Origin: Mucidula mucida | Taxonomy: Eukaryota; Basidiomycota; Agaricomycetes; Agaricales; Physalacriaceae | Assembly: GCA_015501055.1 (NCBI GenBank) | Contig: JADNYV010000148.1 | Span: 1 to 64,000 of the forward strand | Reading direction: 5' to 3' | Length of the DNA stretch: 64,000 bases | Part shown: positions 32,447 to 44,262 of the stretch, one piece after another | Layout: every line of letters begins with the position of its first letter | How positions within the stretch are numbered: position 1 is the first letter of the stretch | The notes under the pieces: generated by a model | The model's database searches: none | Told to the model about the DNA's origin: nothing | Seen by the model: the letters and a program-made list of their open reading frames with translations, nothing else | Program-made: the position numbers and the translations under genes

Positions 32447-34051
32447 TTAGTGAACGTACTGCTGGGAGAAACTGACAAGTAGGAGCGCGTCTTCGAATTT
32501 GATTCCGCTGGAAAACTTCATGGCAGCCTTCTCGCCCTCTGCATAATCAAGTGCTAATGCACTCAGACTAGTGAGGTCGAGTCGATGTCGTGGAGCTTCG
32601 GATCTCTCGTCGACTTTAGTCTTGGGAGGCAGAGGTGATGGTGGAGGCGACGGGGTTACGGCCTCCTGATACTCATCATCGCTACCCATGTCCGAATGAG
32701 GCCCTGCCATATGAGAATCTTCATCGTAGTCCTGATCCATACGCTCATCGTCGTCAAAGTCGGTCGATGGCGTCGTAGAGCGCGACACATTCGCAGATTC
32801 CGTTCGATGAGGATATGAATACCCATAATCATCGTCACCATCCTCGTTTTTCTTAGCACGTCGGCGAGACGTCTGGCGGAGATTGCGGAACCAGTTGGTG
32901 ACCTTACCGAGGTCCCTACGAAACGTTGAGAATGATTGGGGATCAGACGGACAGTGCGGTGAAACATACATTCCGATTTCAAGAGCAAGAGCAGTGCGTT
33001 GTTCGATTGTGGGAGTGGGGTTCTTGATGAAAAGATCCTTTAAGGCATCGAGCTGATGAGGCTCGGGGCGAGCCCGTCTCATGCGTGATGACATGCTGTA
33101 AGGAGTGTTGCTCCTTCTAGAGGATCGTTTTGAAGGAGACGATTCATCAGGATTCGATGAATGAACACTCGGGGAACGCCGTGGCCTTGATAGCGCGAGC
33201 GAGGGGTGCTGGGTGGGCGGAGGCAGACCTAACGATGGATGTTTACTTGGAGGAGGGAAAGCAGGAATGTTTCGTGGCTCTGCATCTGGCTGAACTAGCA
33301 GCGGCTCTGGCTCCTCTTCAACTGGGTTTTTGAGAGTAGACGGCTGCTTCTGGAACCACTCGCTGACTCCTTGATAACGCCTAAAATGGAAATCGGAAAT
33401 TAATATGCGCGATCGTCGAAAAGTCGGGACATGGTACACACATTCCGACAGAGTCTGCCAATGCCTGACGCTGGTCGCTGGATGGATTAGGGTTTTCGAC
33501 GAATGCTTTTCTGAGCGCCTCTTTCTGTTCAGCAGAGAGACGGTTGTTGCGGAGACGGCGGGCCATTGATTCGCTTTCTGAAAGAAAATTGTGTTCTGGA
33601 TCGGCAGTTTGGTACGATGGCCAAGAGTGGTTATCGTCGGGCAAGTGGTGCGGGTGGCTATCGGGGTAGTCGTCGTCGGGATAGTCACCCGATTCAGAGG
33701 GACGAGGCGTAGACGAGGTTGACGATGAATGGGAAGGACGAGACGAATTTATACGTGCAGCATGGGGAGCAATGCTCTTTGACGGAACAGTCCTTTTCTT
33801 TGTGCTGGCCCGTTTGTTTTGGAACCAAGAGTTGACTGTCTTTGTCTCCCTGGGACAGCGAAGACAAAGGTCAATGAAGAAACGATGATTGGAATCAAAG
33901 CGTACATTCCCAGCCGGTCTGCTAAAGACGTCCTTACTTCGAGCGCCGGATGCTCATCCCTTTCATACAGCTCATTCAGTGCAGCGAGCTGGTGGGGTGA
34001 GTGCCGGTTACGAGGCTTCTTGGGCCTGTCGGTGGACGCGACAGGCGGCAT
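32447..34051 (-). CDS. Triple homeodomain transcription factor
   Basis: Four exons encode a protein with three homeodomains. The first begins RPKKPRNRHSPHQLAALNEL and ends with VNSWFQNKRASTKKR. The second begins RRLRNNRLSAEQKEALRKAF and ends with VSEWFQKQ. The third begins RRARPEPHQLDALKDLFIKN and ends with VTNWFRNLRQTSRRR. Each recognition helix keeps WF; the second lacks the usual asparagine after it (WFQKQ), so its DNA contact may be weak. Linkers are proline- and serine-rich; the C-terminus is acidic. Each homeodomain is split by an intron at the same place, after GGA AT of the glycine-methionine codons before helix 3. It is likely a nuclear DNA-binding regulator; it does not look like the HD1/HD2 mating genes. 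The ATG at 34051 is preferred over 34171. Confidence 0.85.
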
Positions 34052-35830
34052 TGGCGAGTACAGACAGGACGACGACGACGGGCTAATAGCAATGGGCAAA
34101 ATGGACGTTTGTAGAAAGAGCAGTCTAAGATGACAAATGTACAGAGATGATATCCAGAAATTTAAGTTCACACGGATTCAAAATATCGATCCATCCCCGC
34201 CATTTACGTCTCTCCAGATTCAATTCTCTGTCTCACTCTCCCTATCATACTCCATTCCACCCTCTCCTCTACTCTACAGCTCGCGATTCTGTATCAGACG
34301 ATACTCTGTATTCGGTATTAGCCCTTAATTTTCCATGCGGTATTTCTCTATACTGGGATAACAGCAATCATACTCTTCGTCATTCGTGCTGACTTGCCGT
34401 CAAGGCAACATCGCATGCGATCCAGCAGCCCCGAGTGGCTCGCAAACGAGGGGACAAATCGCAGATGAAGCGCTTTCTCAAGCTTGTCGGCTGGGGGGGT
34501 ATTCCATGTACCTGCGGCCATCATCGGCTGTAAACACTCTCAACACTGTTGATAGCAAACCCCACCGTATCGCAGAATATGGCAATCAACGTTTGACACG
34601 TATATTTATTTGGTAACGGATCGGTGCAGGGTTGCTGGTCTCGGTCAACAAGACGTCCTTTTAGATCGCATCTTGCACCTAAACATACGTGGGTACCGTA
34701 TAGCAAGATAGAACGCATCAATGCTCAATCTGGCGAATGCGGATGACCTGGGGATGGCGCCAGGTAACAACTTCACAGTGATACGTCCCGCGTAAATACC
34801 CGAAGCTGTTTCCGGAAATAAGATGCTTCCAAGTACTAGAGCGTATTCTAGACAAAACGTTCGTCAAAAGAAAAGCTAAGACGGAGGCAGAATACAACCT
34901 TCGCGCGACTACCGTCTTGATTGATTCGTGGACACTGGAACGCGACTGCTGACCGCGGCCTATGGGAACGTGCGGGTCCAGAAGCCGAGAATACAGCAGA
35001 ATAACAAGTCAGATTACTTCTGGTTTTCCAAATGACATTGACGTTGTCACTCGTTCTATTGTCCCATTTGTGCCCCTCGGTTCCTCTGTTTGCGTGACAA
35101 GGGTAAGGTTTGAAAGTTGTGAGAAATCATGCATCGCGAAATCCACCCTTCGTTACACCATCATTGCAGAACCAAGTCAGAAGTTGCGATGTGCAAGGGA
35201 TGACGAGTTGACACTGAAGCGCTCCTCCGTCGAGTGAATGGAGTTATTCAAAATTAACCAGGCCGCCGTCATTTTTGGACATTCCAAGTTACAACGTCCG
35301 CGTAAGATTGCAGCTGTTCGGGTGGCGATGAAGGTATGAGAAGCAAGTAGATAGGACTCACAAGACATACCATTTGTTAGCGCAGAGCGACACTAGCCCT
35401 GGGACGCGTCAGATTGCTGGGAGAGTTCTTGAGGACGTCATGTACCGTAAAGTGCCTTCTCACGGAGTATGGTTATTGTATCTTATCTCACGCACCGTCA
35501 CCTGGAGGTTCCAACTCTTGGATACCGTCACAATCTCGTTCGTTAATCGCGACGTGTTCAGCCTAGAAGTTGATCTACATCGTTCGCTCCAGGACAGTGG
35601 ATGTAGCTGGCAAGTCAGCGTGCAGGGAATTATCGTAACTTCGTGTGGCTATTATCATGCAATGGCAATAATGATATGTGCGATTACTGGTGTACATACT
35701 TCCTTTGATTAGGTATGGTAGGCATCCTCAGTACTTGCAGTCCTCCATAACTGAGATACCAGACTGAGACTGATGTTGTGATTAGAACGAAGAACTACAA
35801 GAGTGTCGACACTCACAGTTCATTATTTAA
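34052..35830. other. Long gap without a supportable gene
   Basis: About 1.8 kb. A plus frame at 35374-35712 is open but has no recognisable domain or exon partner. No repeat is seen. Confidence 0.4.
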
Positions 35831-37515
35831 TCATTCATCTACATCCTCGTTGATATGCTTGATCCACGCGCCGATTGAGCCGCTAGTATACAAGTAAGAA
35901 GGGAGATCAATATGATAAGCTAGTCGGCTCACAGGAAACCTTCGTGCCGCAAAAACAGAGCCCGTTTCGTGCCTTTACTCCAGAACCGAATGGCATATGA
36001 TAACGTCGTGATAGTCGCTGCGTGTCCCCGAATGAAGCATCCCCCAAAATAGATTCGCTCCAAGTTGTACTTTTCTGCGTTCATGTACGCAATCTGGCCA
36101 ATGTTATTGGAGACGGCGTACAGAAGACTCCTGCTGATGTCTTCCGGAGAAAACTTGGTCTTCTCGCCGCCCTTCTTGAACACTTTCCCGAACGAACTGG
36201 CGATCATCGTCGACTTTAAGCCGAGCTTGGAGTAATCCTGGCCGTAAATGTCACCAACTAGCATGTCCACTGACGCGTTATCACCGTTATCAGAGAAAGT
36301 CAACATCTCTAGTAAGGAAACAGTCAGCAGACAGCGACGACGGAAAGAATGGGAACCGCACCGTCAAACGTCGTAGCCGGTGTTAGTAGACTTAGCAATC
36401 CCCATAAGGTTCCTCCCCCAAGGCTCGTTCCGCTAACACGTTCGAATTTACCGTCCTCGTCAACTTTAATGATCGACACACCAGATCCAATGTTGACGAG
36501 TAGACACGGTAGTTGAGGCGTCGGATGTCGTTCAAAAGAGACCGCGTACGTAGGAGGGTTAGGACTCGGGCGTTCAAATACGCCGTCTACGCCGTTCTTG
36601 GCGGCTGGATGAGATACGGACTGGATGAGTTCATCCGAAAAGTAGTAGACTTCGTCTGGAATGAGCGTGATGAATTTGAGGCCTTCGATGAGACACTCCA
36701 TCTCGTCCTCTCTCCGCACTTCGACGTGAAGTTTATCCTTAAACAGCTCATAGAATCGATGCGCGCCCCCGCCAGTTGCCATGATCTTTACACCCTTGCG
36801 CATGTCCTCGATGGATACATCGTTCACCTCCGCCGATCGCTCTATTAGTTCCTGTATAAAGTCGACGCATTCATGGATATTGTCCGTCTCGAAGCGTTCA
36901 AAGTTGAGAGAGCCTCCCGGGAAATGTTGGGACGTGCGACGGAGCATGGAGTCCCGCAAAAGTCCACCGCTGTCAAGTCCAGAGAGACTACTGAGCCCAT
37001 GATGGGGGGTATCCAGCACAAGCGGCGTTAGAGCACCGTTCATCTTTATGCCGGAACCCGACGGGGAGGCGGGTTCATTGGATGGGGAAAGCGATCGCGG
37101 GGTGGAAATTGTGCTGGGGATGCTCGAGCCCGCTGTGGCGACCACAGATGGCGACGATGGTGGATCGGGAGACCGCGTGAAATACACAACTTTTGCGAGG
37201 GATCCGCCAACCTAAATTCGCGTGCCAAGAGAGGAAGAAAAGAGGTTCCGTCAGTTCCGGTGGGAAGAGCAAGAGAGCGTGGTTGCACGGCGTACATCGA
37301 CTGCTATATGAGATACAGGCTCAATATGGTTGGGCAGGTATATTCCGCGACTATCCCGCGTCTGAAGAAGAGTAAGTGAGCACACAGCAGCGGGCGAAGG
37401 TATTGATTATGACTACCTCCGGGGACTCTTCAGAAAGAATAACGGCGCCGCGCGTGTCGACGTGGATGACCTTTGCCGATGGCAGTGACGGCGATGAGAG
37501 CGTGTTGTTGGGCAT
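35831..37515 (-). CDS. Pantothenate kinase (eukaryotic type II)
   Basis: This enzyme phosphorylates pantothenate, the first and regulated step of coenzyme A synthesis. Exon joining gives a start at 37515 (MPNNTLSSPSLP) and, across two introns, IEPVSHIAVDVGGSLAKVVYF, which contains the nucleotide-binding start of the fold. A proline/serine insert of about 100 residues follows. Then come MATGGGAHRFYELF, LLVNIGSGVSIIKVDEDG, FERVSGTSLGGGTLWGLLSL, the SKLGLKSTMIASSFGK segment and the late GGCFIRGH. The C-terminus is GSIGAWIKHINEDVDE, and the stop is TGA at 35831. All expected blocks are present. The serine/proline insert between strands is longer than in animal enzymes. Confidence 0.92.
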
Positions 37516-37708
37516 CGTGGAGGTTCAAGGTCAAGGACAAAATGGCCTGTGCATCGGCGACCGTCAAGGTTTAAAACCGGTGCCCTTTATCTTACGATCC
37601 CAGACATATATTTACACCGAGTTCGCTACACCCGGTTCTAGCGTCCTTCGGTGCAATCAATATTCCACAAAATCCATATAATAAGTAGGTTACAGCACAA
37701 ATATGTTT

Positions 37709-40700
37709 CTAACCGCCGACAGCTGTAAGGACCAGGTTACAAGCCTCCTGCTTCTCCGCCCGCACACCAAGCTCCAAAGTGACGCCTGTTCCTTTGCTAA
37801 ATGTCATTCTACAACGAGCCAATACCTTTCCGCCGCCCCCAGACACGATACCGGACAGGTTTAGCGTGTGCACTGACGTTGATTGAGGCGTTTCCGACCC
37901 TCCCAGAGGCTCCATGTTTAGAACCTCAATAATAGAGTCGCACGCCGCTAATTCATACGTGTTAGAATGGACGGCAATTAAGAAATGCAACAGTCTCACC
38001 CTTCAAACTTTCCATTGCAGACAAGGCGAATGTTTCAGTTGCACTGGCGCCTGAACGAAGCCGGTCCCATTCAGCACCGAATGTTGTGTAGCTCGGGATT
38101 ATGTAGTCTCCACCGGCACTCAACTCAACATCTTCCAATTCATACTCGTCTTCGTAGCCTTCCTCCTCAGGCTGGCCAGTAGAAGGATCAACCTCCTTGC
38201 TCACGAATTTCATGACACACCCAAAGGACGCGACAGCGTACTCATCGGGGGAGTCCCGAGTAAACGAGACATATAGGACGCTTGGAGATGTGGAAGCCGC
38301 CAGACTGGGAACGGGCATGATGAAATCTTCGGTTAAGCCAGAATCGTCGGATTGCGGTTGCATGATGATTGAGACTTGTTCCAGGACGGTATCAGGGAGA
38401 GTATTGGAGACGTTGAACTAACGCGTAAATTTTAGTTCGACGACGCGAACTCGAAGCTATGGCTACATACCTGGAAGACAATGTGCTCCTTGAATATATG
38501 CTTGACGCAAGCAACTTGATATTCCGTTTCCGATTCAGTGAGCTGCGTTGGCGAGGAACTGCTGTTGAGAACGGATCCATATTCAGCAAATTCGGGGACT
38601 TCAGCCAACTGCTGCGCATAAGCAGAGCGCGTCTCTTCAGCTGATGGTGGAGGGGGTGCATCAGAAACCTTTTTGGTCGTTGGCACGCCTATCGTATCCA
38701 AAGAGCTTGGACCTGTAATTTCATTAATATAAAATGTCTTTCTCAACAGCGGAAACCTTACGAGCAGCATCTGCAGCAGCTTGAGCTCGGCTGATTTTAG
38801 GAACAGTGGAAAAGTCTAGGGGCTGCTCAGCAGCCTGGGGATCCTTGACGTAAGCGACAAGTTTTGACTCTAACGCTGCCAGGGAAAAGACCGAATCTGC
38901 GAAAACGTGTAAATCACTTTCCCGGGTACGCAGTGAGTGGAACTGACCATCCTTGACATAGGCATCGGCCAACTGTTTCTCCTGGAATGTCCGAAGGTAG
39001 AGTGCAGCACGGTCCCGTACTTCGTCGTCGACATCATCCAAGCATCTAAGTGAATATGAGCATAAAGATCAGAGCCTGGATGATGACTGACCGGTTGAGA
39101 AGAACACTGATGCTATCTTGGAATTCTTTGTCGTCAGTATTAACACCGAACTTCGCAAGACTAGCGACGGCAGCAGCGCGCACAGTAGCGTTTTCTAAGA
39201 CCACTCGGTTGTATATGAACCGAATGAACTTTTTAGGACTAGGAGATTTAGGTCCCTCCATTCCGAGCAGGTGTAAGATGCGGACGGAGAGCTTGGTAAA
39301 CTCGCAGTCCTCGATAAATTCGCACAGATGTGACAAGGCTTGCTCTTTGCAATCACCAATAAACTTGATCATGTCAAAGATTGCATCAACAACAGCACGC
39401 TTGAAGTCATACCCGCCCTCGTCACGCAAAACGCCGGAAAGAAAGGTGAGCATAGAGGCGTGCTTGGAGGGGAATTTGAGACAGAGAGAGCGAATAGCGT
39501 CCACGATGATGACCTTGAACTCGTCGCTAATTTCGGTCATGAAGCCAGTGATCTGTTTGATAAGACGATCCACCGAGGCTTCATTACCAGTCTTCAACAA
39601 CGTCGTGATCGCGTAGGTCGCGACACTCCTGTTGGAATCGGTAATCAAACTCTCAAGATCTACGTTGCAAGCGGCAACGCTGCCTGGGTGGGTAAGAGCA
39701 ACAGTAGCGAGTGTGCGGGTGGCAGCAAACTTGAGCACGGGTTTGGGGGAAGAGAGGAAGAGTTGTAATACTGTAGATCGAGTTCAATAGAGGAAGTGCG
39801 CAAAGCAGAGGGTGTATACCAGAGATTGGCTTTGCGAGCTGAGCTGAGGTGACATTGCGCATTTCACAAATTGCTCTAGCGGCCTCAAAGTTCACCATGT
39901 CACTCTTGTGTCGTAACCAACCCTCCAATAGTTCAAGCATGTACCGTTGTACGCTGTAGACCGTCAGTCATGAACATCGTTGACAGGAAAGCAGAAACGT
40001 ACTTTGGGTCTTCTTCTATGATTTTGGCCGCATAACGTATGAGCATGCAAAGCGCCATGGGATTTTTCAATACGGCACTAGACGTGGTTTTTCCACCGCC
40101 GAGTTGCTGGATCATCTTTGTCACTGCCATCTTGTCGTGCTGACGGATGAGATACAAAAGGCCCAACGCGTGATACTGGGTGATGTAGCTGGTGGAAGGT
40201 ACTGTTTGTTGACCACTGGTAGCATTGGACGACGATCCGCCAAAACCAAGGTATCCTCCGGAAGAAGGACCGAAGAAAGAGGCTGCAGCTTTGGCATTGA
40301 CAGCTTCTTGAGCCTCGTTGACCCATCGTTTGACGACATCTTTGGCGAAGGGGAAGAGATGATATGACGAGACCAGGGCTGCAGAAGATATGGACGGAGT
40401 GCGGTCAACGATGGCGGCTTTGAAGAAACGTTCCACGCCTTGGGCCATAGAGGGCTATTCACTATATAAGGAATAATAAAACGCGAAACGACGCTGTACA
40501 CACATCTATAATCCTGCAGAGGGCGCGTATGGCATTTGGGCGGTAAATCACTTCGGAATTTGGCTGCATATCCTTCATGATGCTACTGGTGACCATGATA
40601 ACATCCTCGGCCGTCGTCGCCAGCTCCTTGATGGCCAGATACACTGCTTGTCGAAGCGCACTCTATGAGAAGGCTCAACATGTTTCCTGACGAAATTCAG

Positions 40701-40957
40701 ACCGCACTTACATCCTTGTGCTGGAAAAGTTTTGTCGTTCCAAAGAACAGCTCCGTCGCCTCCTGTGTCCCGAATGTCTCCCCGACATAGAGAAGGTAGA
40801 CGATGCGTGTCAGAAGTGCTCGGCACTTGCGAGGGCTGATGGGCGATTCATTGAAGACGCGCGCTTCCTGTATTATTGTCGTTTTGTTGTTGTAAAAGGC
40901 GCTGAGACCGCTCTCATCGTCCCGCTTGGACTGGAAGCTCAGCGCAAAGGAGGCCAT
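37709..40957 (-). CDS. SEC21: Coatomer subunit gamma
   Basis: Gamma-COP is part of the COPI coat that forms vesicles for Golgi-to-ER retrieval. It starts at 40957 and ends with TAG at 37709; many short introns separate the exons. Recognisable segments are [54 protein letters not shown] and [15 protein letters not shown]. These are followed by the armadillo-like trunk ([40 protein letters not shown]), a hinge, and the appendage domain ([18 protein letters not shown] at the C-terminus). A glycine/serine-rich insert ([16 protein letters not shown]) lies in the trunk. The gene looks intact. Confidence 0.93.
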
Positions 40958-41089
40958 GGCGAAACGAGGACGCTACACAGCAGTTACTGAAGGAGGTGGA
41001 CGTGTCGGGGAAGAAAAGTTAATTTTGCAATTTCGCCATGTGTCAAACGAGATTGGCTTAATTTGGACATAACTGCATGAAATTAGGCA

Positions 41090-41638
41090 TAGTGTTGCCG
41101 CGAGTTCGAGGAAGCTCAAGCACTGACCTTGACTCGACTCAACTCAAGGCCTAATTAGGAAGCGAGGCAAACTCGACTCGACTCGATGTCCGCTTTGGGA
41201 TACTACCATCAATCGTGGTAAGCATGGGTAGCCAGAGCAAAATATGCGTCTGTATGTAGATTCTGGAGCACTTTGAGTAGGAAAACATTTGAGATTGATA
41301 CCTAGTACTGTTTGGATGACGAGTCGCTCTTCAACGGATTCAAAATCTGCATTTTTTACGGAGCTCTGCAACTAGAGAGCCTGAATCATCATCCTTTCAA
41401 GTTTTTCTTCGTAGTGGAGCACTCAGGTGAGCTCAGTTTCTGTCTGTGGCCGGTCTACACTGTTCTATGTCGCCAAAATGTCTGAATTGTCACTACCATG
41501 CCGTTGCGTGCCGTTGACCATTTTAGGCAGCACCTTGAGCAATCTCGAGCCATCCCTGAACTCGACTCAAGCGCTCGAGTTGAGCCAACTCCGGTCCGCT
41601 TCCTTGAGGAGAACTCGACTCACCTCGCGGCAACACTA
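41090..41638. mobile_element. hAT-type non-autonomous element (MITE)
   Basis: The terminal inverted repeats read TAGTGTTGCCGCGAG at the left and CTCGCGGCAACACTA at the right. An 8-base direct repeat ATTAGGCA flanks both ends (41082-41089 and 41639-41646), the size expected for hAT. The 549 bases inside have subterminal CTCGACTC-type repeats (41140-41185 and 41560-41620) and no transposase. Confidence 0.82.
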
Positions 41639-41979
41639 ATTAGGCATAACCTTCAGTTTCACAGTGCGCAGACGTATATCTTGTATCTGGTTGACTTATC
41701 GTGGTAAGACGTACTACAGGCTGTCCCTTGACTCTCAGTAAAACTTTCGCCTTCTTCAGTGCAGTTTGACCTTTTAGCCAGACTTCACACCGTATACTAT
41801 ACTCGTCTATAGCCTCAAAGTTCCAACATACCAGGATTGAGTGAACCATGCTTGATCTATCAACATTCATTGCCCCAGACAAGTTGGGAGGAGACTCTAT
41901 TTGGTCTTGATCGGTTATCAAATCTAGATGAACCTTCAACCGTAACCGAATTCGGGTCGTACAAGTAGGGACTAGCCCT
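41639..41979. other. Displaced 3' flank of the carboxypeptidase gene
   Basis: Before the KDZ-like insertion this was the sequence directly after the stop codon of the gene now ending at 44588. It probably held that gene's 3' UTR. No independent gene is supported. Confidence 0.5.
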
Positions 41980-41987
41980 AGACTGCT

Positions 41988-42332
41988 CACCAACACTTCC
42001 CACTTAACCCACCTAATTAGGTGGTCAGGACACCCCTAGCGGACCACCTAACTAGGTGGGTTAAGTCGTTATTTACCCTTACTGTATATTCTAGCATAGA
42101 TATGGACTTGTAGGTTGCTCAATGTACCACCGGGAACTCTTCGGTCCCGCTAGCCGTTACTATTGCGTGATCAGTGTGTCACCACTGCTGCCGCCCATCA
42201 ACCCGACGCTCCTCTCGTCAATTCGTCGCTATCGCGTGATCGACGTATGACCAATCCTTCCGCTCATCATCCCGACGCCGCTCCCGTCACCTCTTCACTT
42301 GTCGGCCTCAAATAAATCGCAAAAAATCATCA
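41988..42332. repeat. Terminal inverted repeat, left
   Basis: The outer 70 bases contain two palindromes, CCACCTAATTAGGTGG (perfect) and CCACCTAACTAGGTGG (one mismatch). Both sit inside a larger inverted arrangement, CTTAACCCACC...GGTGGGTTAAG. Such subterminal palindromes are plausible transposase-binding sites. Confidence 0.88.
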
Positions 42333-42360
42333 CAAATTCGCAATAAATAAAATACAAAGG

Positions 42361-43394
42361 TCAACCGCCTGCTAGCGAAAGCTCAGACAACAGAAGCACA
42401 ATATCAACTGCTTTCTCCTCGGGCTCGCGCTCATCGTCGTTGTCCGCCATCTCCCAATCAGAGTCGTCGTCGTCAAACTCGTCGCCGCTGTCTTCGAAGT
42501 TGCTTACCATCGGCCTGTCTGTATCGCTTGAAGCTCTTGCTCGCGCGCTTTCAGGATGAGCAGCCTTTACCCTTGCACGCAGCGCCGATAACTCAAACCC
42601 CTCCCTGCGTTCCGCTCTCACACCCGCATGTGCACTTGCCGCCCCTCGCCCTTTCAACCGCTCAACATCCTCGACCGCCTCAGCATAACCGCTCAGCGTC
42701 TCAATCCGCCTAATCCGTCGTCAATGTTGAACATGGACTCGCTTCTTGAACAGCGCCTGTTGTCGGATGGCATGGGCAATGTCCGGCTGGAAGGGCTCAT
42801 ATAGCTCGATGGCCAGCTTGAGGTATTCGTCCTCGTCGCGCATGTAGGTGAGCAGGCGCACCATCTCCGTACTCACTCGTATCAGCGTCTCGTCCGCCCT
42901 TAACGTCTTGAAGAAGGCATCGAGTGCTTCACGGGCGACTGCCGTTGCCCAGGGTTTCTTGCGGACCTCCTCACGGGATTCGCGCAGGAGATCGAACTCT
43001 GCCAGGAAGCTGTAGGACACCACCTCCTCCCAGTTCAAGGTGGGTCGCTTCAGTCGTTTGGCAGCGGTATTGAAACGACCCAGCGCCGCCCGAACAGCTT
43101 TCGAGCGAGTTTGTAAGGCTTTGGCAATGTGTTTCCGCAGCTTGTATCCTATTAACAGTTAGTAAGTGTTATCTGAAGGGAGAAATACGGCTTACCGGTT
43201 CCCGACATGTTCATCTTGGTGAGTTCAAAGATTCGCGACACGACTAAGCGCTCAAGCTCGTCGAGCGCCAATCGATACTCTCTCACCACTGCCAGACTCG
43301 CCGTTTCCTGCCAATCAATGGAAGAAACCCCCCAACGCTCGACGATGTTCAATCGCTTCTCCAGATACTCAACCTGCTCCAGCCCCTTAACCAC
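42361..43394 (-). pseudogene. KDZ-transposase-like C-terminal fragment
   Basis: The fragment starts mid-protein at the deletion junction. It reads RRLALDELERLVV-like helices (seen as EYRLALDELERLVVSRIFEL), then TKMNMSGTG, a 47-base intron (GTAAGC...AATAG), and YKLRKHIAKALQTRSKAVRA. LNWEEVVSYSFLAEFDLLRE and VRLLTYMRDEDEYL follow. This order and wording resemble the C-terminal end of the KDZ transposases common in Agaricomycetes. An in-frame TGA at about 42724 interrupts it just after RVHVQH, and the same frame continues (RRIRRIETLSGYAEAVEDVE) to an acidic tail ending at 42361. The catalytic region is absent. Confidence 0.72.
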
Positions 43395-43404
43395 TCAATG
43401 CAAT

Positions 43405-44156
43405 AGTTGAGTTCTCAAAGCCCTTAACCGTCGTACAATTGGCGGAGAAGATCAAGGTGGCCATCAATCAAGGCCTTAGTAAGTACCTACCACATCGAAC
43501 TCGATCCTGTGTGCTCATCATTTACCGTAGCAAGCTTGTTAAGCGTGGACGTGGCGATGAACTGGTCCGACCCGGACACGATAGTAGCGGAGCATGGCGT
43601 CAAGCTCAGCGGTTGGCCTGCTGAAATTCCTCTGGCACGACCACTCGATTTGCGAAAACCGCAGCTAATCCTCGTACGGGCGGCGTTGATGGAGAACGCC
43701 TGCCGATGGGTGCGAATTCCGAAGGATGAACAGCGAGTATTGATGGCGGAGCGTGCAACCAGAGCGAAGAGTAGAAAGAATGCGAAGGGGGCTGAGTCGG
43801 GTGCAAAGCCTTCCAACAAGCGGAAGCGCAGGAAGGATGAGGGCGAGGGCGAAGATGAGGGCAACGACGGGGATGGTGACAAGGAGAATGAGGCGATCCC
43901 GCTGGTGCAGAAGAAGAGGAAACCCGTGGCGCGGAAGGCAGGGAAGACAGTGGCGGCGACGACGGCCAAGAAATCGACGGTGGCGAAGGGAAGGAGGTCA
44001 ATGGCGGCGAAGGCTGGAAAGGGGACGGCGAAGGGGTCTGCGCAGAAGGATGTGGTCGACAGCGAGCCCGAGGATGACGACGAACCTCCTCCCAAGCGCC
44101 GCTGTGTTAAATCGAGATTGGTGGTGACCGATACTGAGGACGAGGACGATTATTAG
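43405..44156 (+). pseudogene. Transposon-associated protein, 5'-truncated
   Basis: An exon ending QLAEKIKVAINQGL joins across a GTAAGT...CGTAG intron (about 43481-43531) to SLLSVDVAMNWSDPDTIV, then EHGVKLSGWPAEIP and ALMENACRWV. The HGVxLxGWP segment recurs in proteins carried by mushroom DNA transposons. The rest is a long lysine/alanine- and acid-rich tail with nuclear-signal-like KRKRRKD and PPPKRRCVK, ending at TAG 44154. The N-terminal portion is missing at the deletion junction. Its role in transposition is unknown. Confidence 0.55.
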
Positions 44157-44262
44157 ACTTAGATTACACTTAGATTAGACTTAGTTTACATGACGGCGCG
44201 TTTTAGATCAGCGCAACTAACTGTTACTTATATCTCAAGTTATTATGATTTATTACGATTTA

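Noticed and set aside
43487..44095. Minus-strand 202-residue frame opposite the transposon tail protein
   Set aside because: Its serine/proline richness simply mirrors the lysine/glutamate-rich plus-strand frame, which has the HGVxLxGWP segment and a proper splice.
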